Of a DNA stretch of 64,000 nt, positions 49,572-60,985 are shown in pieces. The translations under genes were made by a program, and so were the position numbers. Source of the DNA: Hemibagrus wyckioides (lineage: Eukaryota > Chordata > Actinopteri > Siluriformes > Bagridae); the NCBI RefSeq assembly GCF_019097595.1, contig NC_080720.1:30245352-30309351 (forward strand). The letters run 5' to 3'. Position 1 is the stretch's first letter; every line of letters starts with the position of its first letter. Below the pieces are notes generated by a model that made no database searches, had not been told where the DNA came from, and worked only from the letters and a program-made list of their open reading frames with translations.

Positions 49572-52500
49572 ATAGTTGGAAGGTTTTGTGTGTGAATCCT
49601 GTGTAACGAGGCCATCGTGTCTGTGAGTAAGAAACCACAGGCAAATCTCTTTTGAAACTTGGACCTTTCTGAAGAAATTTCAGGAATCCAAAAGCTTCAC
49701 TATGTAGCCAGGAAATGATTTTTTATACACACATTTTAAAAACCTTAGGCTAAGGATTCTGTGTATTTCTTAAATAGGCTGCAAAACAATTAGGAGGCAT
49801 TAAAGTTAGTATGGAAGGTAGTATAGAAGTTATTATGGAAGTTAGAATAGAAGTTAGTATTGAAGTTAGTATGGAAGTTAGTATGGAAGGTAGTATAGAA
49901 GTTAGAATATAAGTTATTATGGAAGTTAGAATAGAAGTTAGTATTGAAGTTAGTATGGAAGTTAGAATAGAAGTTAGTATGGAAGTTAAAATAGAAGTTA
50001 GTATGGAAGTTAGTATGTAAGGTAGAATAGAAGTTAGAATATAAGTTATTATGGAAGTTAGAATAGAAGTTAGTATTGAAGTTAGTATGGAAGTTAGAAT
50101 AGAAGTTAGTATGGAAGTTAAAATAGAAGTTAGTATGGAAGTTAGTACGTAAGGTAGAATAGAATTTAGAATATAAGTTATTATGGAAGTTAGAATAGAA
50201 GTTAGTATTGAAGTTAGTATGGAAGTTAGTATGGAAGTTAAAATAGAAGTTAGTATGGAAGTTAGTATGGAAGGTAGAATAGAAGTTAGAATAGAAGTTA
50301 TTATGGAAGTTAGAACAGAAGTTAGTATGGAAGTTAAAATAGAAGTTAGTATGGAAGGTAGAATAGAAGTTAGAATAGAAGTTATTATGGAAGTTAGAAT
50401 AGAAGTTAGTATTGAAGATAGTATGGAAGTTAGTATTGAAGTTAGTATGGAAGTTAGTATGGAAGGTAGTATAGAAGTTAGAATAGAAGTTATTATGGAA
50501 GTTAGAATAGAAGTTAGTATTGAAGTTAGTATGGAAGTTAGTACTGAAGTTAGAATAGAAGTTAGTATGGAGGTTAGTATTGAAGTTAGTACTGAAGTTA
50601 GAATAGAAGTTAGTATGGAAGTTAGTATGTAAGGTAGAATAGAAGTTAGAATAGAAGTTATTATGGAAATTAGAATAGAAGTTAGTATTGAAGTTAGTAT
50701 GGAAGTTAGTATGGAAGTTAGAATATAAGTTAGTATGGAAGTTAAAATAGAAGTTAGTATGGAAGTTAGTATGGAAGGTAGAATAGAAGTTAGTATTGAA
50801 GTTAGTATGGGAGTTAGAATAGAAGTTAGTATGGAAGTTAGTATGGAAGGTAGAATAGAAGTTAGTATTGAAGTTAGTATGGGAGTTAGAATAGAAGTTA
50901 GTATGGAAGTTAGTATGGAAGGTAGAATAGAAGTTAGAATAGAAGTTATTATGGAAGTTAGAATAGAAGTTAGTATGGAAGTTAGTATTGAAGTTAGTAC
51001 TGAAGTTAGAATAGAAGTTAGTATGGAAGTTAGTATTGAAGTTAGTACTGAAGTTAGAATAGAAGTTAGTATGGAAGTTAGTATGTAAGGTAGAATAGAA
51101 GTTAGAATAGAAGTTATTATGGAAGTTAGAATAGAAGTTAGTATTGAAGTTAGTATGGAAGTTAGTATTGAAGTTAGTACTGAAGTTAGAATAGAAGTTA
51201 GTATGGAAGTTAGTATTGAAGTTAGTATGGAAGTTAGTATTGAAGTTAGAATAGAAGTTAGTATGGAAGTTAGTATTGAAGTTAGTACTGAAGTTAGAAT
51301 AGAAGTTAGTATGGAAGTTAGTATGTAAGGTAGAATAGAAGTTAGAATAGAAGTTATTATGGAAGTTAAAATAGAAGTTAGTATGGAAGGTAGAATAGAA
51401 GTTAGTATTGAAGTTAGAATAGAAGTTAGTATGGAAGTTAGTATTGAAGTTAGTATGGAAGTTAGTATGGAAGGTAGAATAGAAGTTAGAATAGAAGTTA
51501 TTATGGAAGTTAGAATAGAAGTTAGTATTGAAGTTAGTATGGAAGTTAGTATTGAAGTTAGTACTGAAGTTAGAATAGAAGTTAGTATGGAAGTTAGTAT
51601 TGAAGTTAGTACTGAAGTTAGAATAGAAGTTAGTATGGAAGTTAGTATTGAAGTTGGTATGGAAGTTAGTATTGAAGTTGGTATGGAAGTTAGTATAGAA
51701 GTTAGTATGGAAGTTAGTATAGAAGTTAGTATGGAAGTTAGTATTGAAGTTGGTATGGAAGTTAGTATTGAAGTTGGTATGGAAGTTAGTATTGAAGTTG
51801 GTATGGAAGTTAGTATAGAAGTTAGTATGGAAGTTAGTATTGAAGTTAGTATGGAAGTTAGTATTGAAGTTAGTACTGAAGTTAGAATAGAAGTTAGTAT
51901 GGAAGTTAGTATTGAAGTTGGTATGGAAGTTAGTATTGAAGTTGGTATGGAAGTTAGTATAGAAGTTAGTATGGAAGTTAGTATAGAAGTTAGTATGGAA
52001 GTTAGTATTGAAGTTGGTATGGAAGTTAGTATTGAAGTTGGTATGGAAGTTAGTATTGAAGTTGGTATGGAAGTTAGTATAGAAGTTAGTATGGAAGTTA
52101 GTACTGAAGTTAGAATAGAAGTTAGTATGGAAGTTAGTATGTAAGGTAGAATAGAAGTTAGAATAGAAGTTATTATGGAAGTTAGAATAGAAGTTAGTAT
52201 TGAAGTTAGTATGGAAGTTAGTATTGAAGTTAGTACTGAAGTTAGAATAGAAGTTAGTATGGAAGTTAGTATTGAAGTTAGTATGGAAGTTAGTATTGAA
52301 GTTAGAATAGAAGTTAGTATGGAAGTTAGTATTGAAGTTAGTACTGAAGTTAGAATAGAAGTTAGTATGGAAGTTAGTATGTAAGGTAGAATAGAAGTTA
52401 GAATAGAAGTTATTATGGAAGTTAAAATAGAAGTTAGTATGGAAGTTAGTATGGAAGGTAGAATAGAAGTTAGTATTGAAGTTAGTATGGGAGTTAGAAT

Positions 52501-54127
52501 AGAAGTTAGTATGGAAGTTAGTATGGAAGTTAGTATGGAAGGTAGAATAGAAGTTAGTATTGAAGTTAGTATGGGAGTTAGAATAGAAGTTAGTATGGAA
52601 GTTAGTATGGAAGGTAGAATAGAAGTTAGAATAGAAGTTATTATGGAAGTTAGAATAGAAGTTAGTATGGAAGTTAGTATTGAAGTTAGTACTGAAGTTA
52701 GAATAGAAGTTAGTATGGAAGTTAGTATTGAAGTTAGTACTGAAGTTAGAATAGAAGTTAGTATGGAAGTTAGTATGTAAGGTAGAATAGAAGTTAGAAT
52801 AGAAGTTATTATGGAAGTTAGAATAGAAGTTAGTATTGAAGTTAGTATGGAAGTTAGTATTGAAGTTAGTACTGAAGTTAGAATAGAAGTTAGTATGGAA
52901 GTTAGTATTGAAGTTAGTATGGAAGTTAGTATTGAAGTTAGAATAGAAGTTAGTATGGAAGTTAGTATTGAAGTTAGTACTGAAGTTAGAATAGAAGTTA
53001 GTATGGAAGTTAGTATGTAAGGTAGAATAGAAGTTAGAATAGAAGTTATTATGGAAGTTAAAATAGAAGTTAGTATGGAAGTTAGTATGGAAGGTAGAAT
53101 AGAAGTTAGTATTGAAGTTAGAATAGAAGTTAGTATGGAAGTTAGTATTGAAGTTAGTATGGAAGTTAGTATGGAAGGTAGAATAGAAGTTAGAATAGAA
53201 GTTATTATGGAAGTTAGAATAGAAGTTAGTATTGAAGTTAGTATGGAAGTTAGTATTGAAGTTAGTACTGAAGTTAGAATAGAAGTTAGTATGGAAGTTA
53301 GTATTGAAGTTAGTACTGAAGTTAGAATAGAAGTTAGTATGGAAGTTAGTATTGAAGTTGGTATGGAAGTTAGTATTGAAGTTGGTATGGAAGTTAGTAT
53401 AGAAGTTAGTATGGAAGTTAGTATAGAAGTTAGTATGGAAGTTAGTATTGAAGTTGGTATGGAAGTTAGTATTGAAGTTGGTATGGAAGTTAGTATTGAA
53501 GTTGGTATGGAAGTTAGTATAGAAGTTAGTATGGAAGTTAGTATTGAAGTTAGTATGGAAGTTAGTATTGAAGTTAGTACTGAAGTTAGAATAGAAGTTA
53601 GTATTGAAGTTAGTATGGAAGTTAGTATTGAAGTTAGTATTGAAGTTGGTATGGAAGTTAGTATAGAAGTTAGTATGGAAGTTAGTATAGAAGTTAGTAT
53701 GGAAGTTAGTATAGAAGTTAGTACTGATGTTAGTATTGAAGTTAGTATAGAAGTAATGGACGTAGCTACTGTAAGCTTATATTACTGTAAAGAGTAAAGA
53801 AAGCCATTTGCTGGACATTACGGTTAAGGATACAACACTTTATGAAACATTTATCATTAACGACACCACAGTGGTCCTAGCGGTCGCCATGTTACAGGAA
53901 TGACTTAACAAGCAAGTTAATATATAACCTTTACAACTAACTTGCTATGCGAAGAAAAATAGTTCCGACATGTCTAGACACAAACCTGTTTAAAAAACGG
54001 AGCAGAACTGTATATAACAGGTGTAATGTGGCCTGGACTGCCCTGACCTGCTCGCGTTACTTCTGTAACAGTCTCGAGTCCTCACCTTGCCTTTGAGATC
54101 CAGTATGAAGACCGCTGAAGCAGACAT
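39710..54127 (-). CDS. ap1m2: AP-1 adaptor complex subunit mu-2 (mu1B), twelve coding exons
   Basis: Exons in transcript order: 54127-54086, 48995-48839, 48281-48214, 47330-47200, 46886-46739, 45929-45803, 45665-45523, 45416-45345, 43312-43154, 42518-42393, 40923-40848 and 39732-39710. They sum to 1272 nt, giving 423 residues, the length of human AP1M2. All introns are GT-AG with matching phases. The protein is the medium chain of clathrin adaptor AP-1B, which recognises tyrosine-based sorting signals and sends cargo to the basolateral membrane of epithelial cells. The N-terminal longin-like domain (about 1-140) starts [14 protein letters not shown]; the mu homology domain (about 165-423) contains [32 protein letters not shown] and [14 protein letters not shown], and ends [31 protein letters not shown] and [15 protein letters not shown] favour mu1B over mu1A. 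The last coding exon is only 23 nt. Confidence 0.97.
39981..40426 (+). mobile_element. Tc1-like relic in the last ap1m2 intron
   Basis: Ends ACACTACATAGCCAAATGAT and TTTTGCCACATAGTGTA are imperfect inverted copies. The inside encodes a degraded C-terminal transposase segment ([16 protein letters not shown], with [15 protein letters not shown] where the third motif should be). It is a different Tc1 subfamily from the intact copy and is non-functional. Confidence 0.8.
41076..42323 (+). mobile_element. intact Tc1-like DNA transposon
   Basis: The element begins CACTATATTGCCAAAAGTAT and ends with the near-perfect inverse; the first 29 bp of each end differ at one position. TA dinucleotides flank both ends (41074-41075 and 42324-42325), as expected for Tc1/mariner target duplication. 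It is 1248 bp and carries one uninterrupted transposase frame. It lies in ap1m2 intron 10, opposite to the gene. Confidence 0.95.
41210..42241 (+). CDS. Tc1-family DD34E transposase, apparently intact
   Basis: A 343-residue transposase, the usual length for the Tc1 family. The ATG at 41210 ([10 protein letters not shown]) is preferred because this is the usual family start; the frame is open 114 nt upstream. It carries two N-terminal helix-turn-helix regions ([16 protein letters not shown], then SAESIATDL) that bind the inverted repeats, with a GRP box (RSGRPCKL) between them. The catalytic DDE domain has Asp in LWSDESRF, Asp in FQHDCAP and Glu in LNLIEHLW, with exactly 34 residues between the last two. 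The glycine-rich [14 protein letters not shown] stretch is also present. No stop or frameshift is seen, so cut-and-paste activity is possible but unproven. Confidence 0.93.
   Translation: MGRSQELSEFQRGTVIGCHLCNKSSREISSLLNIPRSTVSCIIRTRKCLGTTATEPRSGRPCKLTERGQQMLRRIVRRSRQLSAESIATDLQTSCGLQIISRTVRREVHGMGFHGRAAASKPYITKCNAKRRMQWCKARRHWTLEQWRRVLWSDESRFSIWQSDGQVWVWRLPGERYLSDCIVPSVKFGGGGIMVWGCFSGAGLGPLVPVKGTLNASAYQDILDNSMLPTLWEQFGAGPFLFQHDCAPVTKARSIKTWMTESGVDELDWPAQSPDLNLIEHLWDELERSLRARPSRPTSVCDLTNALLEEWSKIPINTLLNLVDSLPRRVEAVIAAKGGPTSY
42600..43110 (+). mobile_element. 3' fragment of a non-LTR retrotransposon (RTE-like)
   Basis: In two frames this encodes the end of a reverse-transcriptase polyprotein: [21 protein letters not shown] in parts, [20 protein letters not shown], then after a shift [28 protein letters not shown] and [16 protein letters not shown]. 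The order KMLR, GVTRxDRIRN, GHVxRR, RRPKxR and DRxRW is that of the C terminus of RTE-type LINEs. The end is an AAGAAGAAG tail. It is 5'-truncated and frameshifted, inside ap1m2 intron 9 and antisense to the gene. Confidence 0.8.
44732..44759. repeat. (TA)n microsatellite in ap1m2 intron 8
   Basis: About 14 TA units. Confidence 0.95.
46277..46374. repeat. pentanucleotide microsatellite (TTATA)n
   Basis: About 19 perfect copies of a 5-bp AT unit lie in ap1m2 intron 5. Confidence 0.97.
49803..53757. repeat. 4-kb 12-bp minisatellite in ap1m2 intron 1
   Basis: About 330 tandem copies of a 12-bp unit, consensus GAAGTTAGTATG. Variants include GAAGTTAGAATA, GAAGTTAGTACT, GAAGTTATTATG, GAAGTTGGTATG and GAAGGTAGAATA. 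Unit phase does not slip from 49811 to past 53051: recurring ATGs all fall in the same register modulo 12. Because 12 is a multiple of three, long Met-Glu-Val-Ser frames appear on the plus strand; these are not genes. On the transcribed minus strand most units contain TACTAAC. Large blocks within the array are themselves duplicated. Confidence 0.98.
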
Positions 54128-54400
54128 GACGAAACCGTCCAAAAACAAGTGTTACAAAAAATATCTAATTTATAATTGGGTTATTTAGCAACTTAAAAAC
54201 AATTTACGTCCATTAACAAACCCTATATTTAACTTAAAACTGTGAATATAATCGCGAATTCCTCTGTTCTTTTTTTCCCCTGCGTGCAGCGTATTGACGT
54301 CACGCGTCCTAACGTCAGGTAAAACATTTACAGAGCTTACCTGTCCTGCGCGCGACGGCGGCAACGAGAGCCACGTCATCGCTGATGCGGAAGTAAATTC
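54128..54400 (-). promoter_or_regulatory. ap1m2: ap1m2 promoter region with a palindromic CRE
   Basis: A perfect cAMP-response palindrome, TGACGTCA, lies at 54295-54302, about 170 nt upstream of the ap1m2 start codon. It is within a small CpG-rich block that also has ACGTCA- and ACGTCAT-like cores near 54314 and 54374. CREB/ATF use is inferred from the motif. Confidence 0.4.
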
Positions 54401-55219
54401 ACAGGTAATGGGTTATTGTCTGCTTGCTTTATTTGTTTGATTGGTTTTTGTTTATGAAACTGAGCACGAAGTTGATATTAATAAATCAATTAAAAATAAA
54501 AATAAAAAATTCGCCTCTTACAATTTATATTTATTATTAATGACGTAATAATGAATAATACCTTTGGTAATAACGTGATAATTATTTAATAATTAAATAT
54601 ATGGGAAATAACACACCAAAAAACCCTTGTGCCATTTTATTCTTAATTGAATGAACATTTTATATGGCATCTTTAAACTTAAAGAAGGGGCTTTAAATGT
54701 AATTATTTACAGTAGGGAAATAATTCGATGTAGTCATTGAAATGTCTTAGCAATACATATTTATGTACAAACTTGAAAGAGTTGGGTTTGATGAAAGATG
54801 TGAAATGTTCCTTGTTTACTTTTATTTACTTATTGATGCTGACCTTTTTTTTATTTCTTTAACTAATTTTTTGCATAGATTGGTACATCACTAAAAATGA
54901 ATTCTTCCTCAGTTCTGGTACCTGTGGATTTAGCAATAAACATTTTTATATGTGTTATTGTCTTCATTGAACTTTCGTTTAATTTCTCTTTTTGCATATT
55001 GACATTTTAAATTACAGATACGTTGTTATAAGGTTATTTGGTCTGTCTGTGCACAATAAGAATGCTGATTGATTTGTGAGAGATAAACGTACTCTCGATC
55101 AATTAACAAAACTGTCGTTCAATGTCTCAGACCTGGGGAAAAAAGGTCACTATATAAGCTATCCATCAAATAGTTAAATAGATAGGACCTTGATTTTACA
55201 GATTTTACAATTAAATAAT

Positions 55220-55312
55220 AATTGAATAATAATTAAATAATAATAATAATAATTATAATAATAATATATTTTTTATAATAATTATTATTATTTTTATGAA
55301 TAATAATTAAGA

Positions 55313-55361
<49 letters not shown>

Positions 55362-55526
55362 TGTTATTAATAATTGTTATTCATAAGTAATAATTAATTG
55401 GTGTTAATTGTTATTATTATTATTATTATTATTACGAAAAATAAATAAGAATACTATAATAATTATTATTAGTTGCTAATTGTTATTAATAATAGTTATT
55501 CATAAGTAATAATTAATTGGTGTTAA

Positions 55527-55562
<36 letters not shown>
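55220..55562. repeat. ATT/AAT simple-sequence region with internal duplication
   Basis: AAT and ATT trinucleotide runs. A segment with TTATTCATAAGTAATAATT and TTGGTGTTAATTG occurs twice (about 55370-55410 and 55490-55530). Confidence 0.9.
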
Positions 55563-55563
<1 letters not shown>

Positions 55564-58194
55564 ATAAATTTTAATTAAATGGTATTTTACAAATAACATT
55601 GTAGTACATATAAATAGCCACATGGGGGCAGTGTGCTGTTACAAATACACTCTGCTACTAGTTTAGTCCAAACACTAAACTGATCTGCAGTGGAAATTTC
55701 CATTTTCCTAAAGGTCTCAGAGTGTTTATGAGCTAATTCACACTGAGATCACTTCACTTTATCACACTGTTAACCTAAGCTCCATGTCCTCTGTCCTATT
55801 TCTCCTTCCTTATTTGTTCTTGTTTTTGTTTTTTTTCATCTGTGCAAAGGCTGTTTATTAGAACACAAACAATGTTTAGTCATTTCGAACAAAAACAAAA
55901 TAAACAAGTTTTTAAAGTGATTAAAGTGAAATTAGAACAATTTTTCCCTACACAATATATACAAGTTCATTTAAATATGAGCCAACTAACAGGCCCCAGG
56001 GCAGATATGGAATATTAAAATCATAAAGAAACATCCTTGATTCCCAGGTAGATATTCTCCCAGCACACAGAGATAAGGAGTGGAGCTCATTGTTTCTTTT
56101 CTTTGCAGAAGCGTGTAATATTTTATGGCTACTTTTACAAGGAGTCATAAACTTCAGCCTTTCGTGCGTCAACAAATGAGTTATAAACAAGATATGGTTT
56201 AAAAATATCTAAAACATTACCCGAGGCTTGTTAATGTTGCTGTCAAGATCTTTTACTTTTGCTACCGAATTACAAATAATCAATTTGTTTTTTATCAGTC
56301 CTAGGATAACACGTCACAGTTTATTATTGTTTTAATGCACTGTGTCTGTGATGTAGTGAACTTTATGGCTTTATTTTTCTCCAGCTCTATAACCAGCCAT
56401 CTGGGTTTCCTGCGCTTATATGCAAAATACATCCAATATATCACAGGCATCCACTGCTTTCCCTGCTTTTGCACTTCCTCATCTCATGTTTTTATTTGCA
56501 AATAATCAGCTTAGTTTAAAAAAGGCTGTGTTGGTAATTGGTTCTTGTAGCACAAATACTGGGTTTTGGCTGGTGAATAAGCTGAGATCTGGAACAACTG
56601 GTTCCAGTTAGAATGACATTTGGAGATGGTGACAGGTATGGGGACAAATGCTTGAATGGCTGTGAGTTAGGACACTAAATTGTAGAGATTAGCAACCTGT
56701 AGCCACTTTACACATGGCTGCAGACCCTGAGGTATTTTCAGTGGCTCTGTCTCATTCGCATTCTTACTTTTAGGGCATTTAAGTCTAGTTCTATAAGTGT
56801 TTAAACTTTGTGAACACTCATTAAATATAACATTCAGTTTTTATTATTACAGTATCCAAATTTCTCCTTCCAGACCAATCTGTTTGTTGATCAGTTAAAA
56901 AAAAAAAAAACCTCACTAATGACATTTGAGACCAGGAAGAAAGAGCAGCAATAGTAAACTCTTACAGTAAATGGCTTGCTAATATCATGGCTTTGTTAGC
57001 CGTGTGTCCGTGGAAACCGTAATTAACATTTCAGAGGCAATGAAACTGGAGTTGGGTCTCAGTCAGCTGCCGGGGTCGAGTCGGATTCCCCCGGGTGCAG
57101 AGACAGTCCCACATGATGGCCACCTGACACACAATTGCTTTTCATAACTCCACACCTCTATAGCAACTAAATAACGCCTAGAGCACGTTTAGGGCACGTA
57201 TTCTTCTGGGGAAAGTAAAGGGTAAAACATTGACTAAGGCCAACTGTTTAATTCACTGCATCTGCACTCCTCCTCAGAATATTTTGTGTTGTTTGTAAGG
57301 CAGGGTTGATTAATAAGCACAGGAGGGATTTATTAGTTAACCACAAGTGCTTTAGCTCAGGGCTCTGAAGTGTGTCGAAACGGATTCTTTTGCGATGGCA
57401 GTTAACGAGCACACACCTTCCAAAGTGGCGTGAGGGCTAAGAGTCGCCCATGGCAAGGAAGCAGACCAATCAGGGACGAGAAGATTAGAATATGCAAATC
57501 AAGCCATAATGCTGAACAAGCAGTGTGTCCACCTGCATGGATGTATCGGTACATCTGCTGATGACGATGGAAATATGTTCGCGGTGAAAACCTTAAAACA
57601 GCGAGGCATTTAAGAAGGCACGTTGACCCCGTATCTGGAAGTATGTGTGACTCAGTGAGGTTCTCGTCTGACTACATTCCAACCGTGACCATGTTCACAG
57701 AACACACTGGTCCAGCAGTATCAGCTTAGAGATGAGTAAAATAACTGGACCGTCTTAACCAGCTTATCGCCACCTGAAAGTACATAAAGTGTGGCATTTT
57801 TTTAGTTTCTGTTTGGAACCTTATTGACGCATTGACAAGGCCAGCAATCACAATCGATGAACACTTGGAATAATAAACGTGAAAAAGGGTCAAACACTCA
57901 TGCTAGTTGGGGGTATTAACAGTATTTCATAGAAAATACACCTTGGCCCTTATTTTTGTGATAAAATAATATATCAGTTAAAAACATTTTCAAAATAAAG
58001 TGCATAAAGTGAAAGCCGACGCCTGGCAAACATTCTCACCATTGAAACTGTGAATAGATGCTCAGTTTTTAGATCTAAAAAGGGGAAATAAAACCCTTTT
58101 TTTTGTTTGTTTGTTTAAACGTTTCACACATTTCACAACTTCACACATTTCACAACATCGTCTCTCAGGATTTCTATTGGAATAATTGCCAAAT

Positions 58195-58760
58195 CAGCAG
58201 AAGCTCTACAAAATATGGAAGTAGCAACCTCTAATTAGCGTAATTAGCAAAGCCTCTTCCATTTCTGAATGGAGTAAAACTGGGGGTCAGCCTAATGGCA
58301 CCTCATGAATAATAGAGGGCTGAGAGCATGTCGATAGGATGCTTTGACAAAACAGACACACACAGAAGCCCAGTAGTGATGAATCACCGTCCCTCCACTC
58401 AATCTTCTTCCTGTCTGTTAGCAGGAAAAGTGAAGTAGAATATTCTGTCAGTTCCTTCAGGATCATGGTGTTACATGGTGATATTTTTTGTAATGGTTTA
58501 AAAAACTGTCTATGATTTTCTTTTACAATTATCCTGCTTACAGACAGGAAGAAGAAAGGAGTGTCAGGGGAAAGAGGGGTTTCTGGGAGGGTCTCTTTGG
58601 GTGAAACATCCTCTTACCTTTCTATTATTCATCAGGTTTTTAACACACAGTGCCATTAGGTTCAACCACAGATTTTTTTTCCCACTCTATTCAGAAAAGA
58701 AACAGGTTTCATGGCTACTTCTGTACTTTGTATGCTAATTAGGGTATGACAGCAATAACC
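58195..58760. repeat. large imperfect inverted repeat
   Basis: The left arm (about 58195-58430) and right arm (about 58535-58760) are diverged reverse complements. Matching blocks include TTCTGAAT, CCTAATGGCAC, ATGAATAATAG and CTTCTTCCTGTCTGT, with AGCAGGA at the loop side. The loop is about 100 nt. No open frame or known transposon signature is seen. Confidence 0.75.
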
Positions 58761-59128
58761 GTATAAACTAGCATACGAAACCTAATCAGTAAAAAAGTTG
58801 AAACAAAAAGTGATTCGTAGATTCATACTAAAAAGGTAAATGTCCATGTGTGGGTATTGGTGGGACTTTCCTACTGAAAATGTTTAGCAGGTGGCTTTTA
58901 GCTCATGTGCCTTCAGTTTTCTTTGAAAGTTTGCGAGTAAATTCCAGAATTAGCATTAGGTTTAAGGCTAGGTGTGACATGATAGGAAAACATCATCGAT
59001 GATATCACTAGAATTCGCATGGTCATCTGTGATTGGATTAGATCTGTAAGGTTAAAGGAGAAGAGTTTGGCTAATGAATACAATTTAGACAAATAGACTC
59101 CAGAACCAGAGAAGACATCCAGCTTTTG

Positions 59129-59160
59129 CTTCTTCTTCTTCTTCTTCTTCTTCTTTTTTT
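59129..59160. repeat. (CTT)n tract
   Basis: About eight CTT units followed by T8. Confidence 0.9.
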
Positions 59161-60917
59161 TGCCAGCAATTAATATGATTGCTGATATGATGAATATGAT
59201 AAAAAAAAAATTAATATTAATATAATTCAGTGTGAGTTCCCTGTACTTAAAGCTGTACTTCATAACCTGTGTTGCGTTTTTATTTCAACAAGTAACCTGG
59301 ATCAGCAAAGGATCTTTATACAAAATCCATGAATATTAAACACGTTCAGAGATTGATAAAGTCATTTATTAAACACAAAACACAGTTTCCTTGGTTCGAA
59401 CCATTCCGATACTTATGTCTAGTCTATAACAGACTAATATTTCTCTTAAAGCAAGCTAAAGCAAAATTCATTTATCTTAATTAGATATTATTATTAGATT
59501 TTTGCAGACTCCTTTGCAAAAACAATAACAATAATAATAACAATAAATTCTTCAGCTTAGATAAGGCCTGGTAAGATTATAGAAAGGCACAAACGTTGTT
59601 ACAAGTTCATTTCTGTCGAATGGTTTTTGATGCCATTTATTCAGTATGACATGTCTGGTGTTAACATGGCTCAGTATAGTAGTATTTTTGTGGATTTCTT
59701 CGTGCCATTTCACGTTAGCGGTACACATAAAGTGAAACACGAAGAAATTATAAAGTACTGGAATTTCATGGTATGTGCTGTTAGAGATGGATTTAGATTA
59801 GCACATTACAGTTGAACTTTATAAAAAGGATTCCTGTAGATATTATTTGAGTTGTAACATGCCTACAGAATCGAAATAACCGTATCTAGTATCTAGTATC
59901 TCCGTTCGCGTGCGGTGTAACTTCCACACAAAATACAATAAAAAACCTTCGAAAAGCAGCACTCCATACAGTAACAAGCCAAAAGTGAAGTTGATGAAGA
60001 TATGCTTGTCATGTAAGCCATCTATAACAGTGTAAGTATTCTGAGTAGTTAGAGAAAAAAGGGACTGTACACCCTCGAGTATGGTACCTGTGTATTAGAG
60101 AATAAATGAAGTATGACCGCTTTTATGGCCGAAGAACAGCCTTGTATTCCACAAATAGTCGAGAAAATAAAATGACACTTATAGATATGTTACAATAAAT
60201 AAAGCATTTTCTCCTTATTTACAAAATCTCTGGTTTGAAATATACAAACTTAAAAAAGAAAAAGAAAAAGAAAAGAAATGAATGACAGAAAAGGTATATA
60301 CACAAGCATTATGTACAGATTTTACATTGACTTCAGTTTACGACTTCTACTGTAACAAGCTTGCAAAATAGATATTTGTGGAGTGTACAAAAAAACAAAG
60401 CAAAACAGCAGCAGCGTAGTCGATATACATGAGTTGACGTTGATTACACAGTCTCAAAAAGAAAAATTTTACATATACTAAAGAGATCAAGTTGTATTAT
60501 TCTGGCCCGGTTAATCTGTAGTATGTTCTGAAAACCTGAGAATTAAGGCGCACAAAAAAAATTCTTCTCAATTGTAAATCATGTTTCAATCAAGAACAAA
60601 CAGATAAGACACTTATCTAACGAATCTACAGAGGAAGGCATCGTACAGGCACATAGTTCTCCGAAAAGCACATGAGCTGGCATGCTGTCAATCATTCGGC
60701 AAACCACGAATATCATAAAGCTTCTGTTCTGTCTGCATTTTCTTCAACGAGAGGTAACATACTGTTCTCTTCAAGTGCGAGCATCGTAAAAACAAACCTG
60801 TATGGATTTCTTTTATTTATTTATTTATTTATTTATCCCTGAATAGTTCTTTGGAAAGATGACTAGATGACTTTGGACAGCAGACTGTCCTGCCAAGCAA
60901 GTCATGGTAGTGTACCG

Positions 60918-60919
<2 letters not shown>

Positions 60920-60980
<61 letters not shown>
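60920..60980. repeat. (TA)n microsatellite
   Basis: About 30 TA units; the Tyr-Ile frame here is a by-product. Confidence 0.97.

Positions 60981-60985
<5 letters not shown>

Larger units (their letters stand above)
54401..59339. other. ap1m2-ldlr intergenic region
   Basis: AT-rich, with simple repeats (55220-55562), the inverted repeat (58195-58760) and the CTT tract. A more GC-balanced stretch at about 57000-57700 has no open frame; it could be regulatory, but only conservation would show it. No gene seen. Confidence 0.5.

Noticed and set aside
50183..53797. Long Met-Glu-Val-Ser open frames (up to 261 residues)
   Set aside because: They result from a 12-bp repeat lacking in-frame stops; they lie on the strand opposite ap1m2 and inside its intron, with no gene-like context.
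57000..57700. Possible extra gene in the ap1m2-ldlr interval
   Set aside because: No open frame of useful length and no splice-linked domain; at most a regulatory region.
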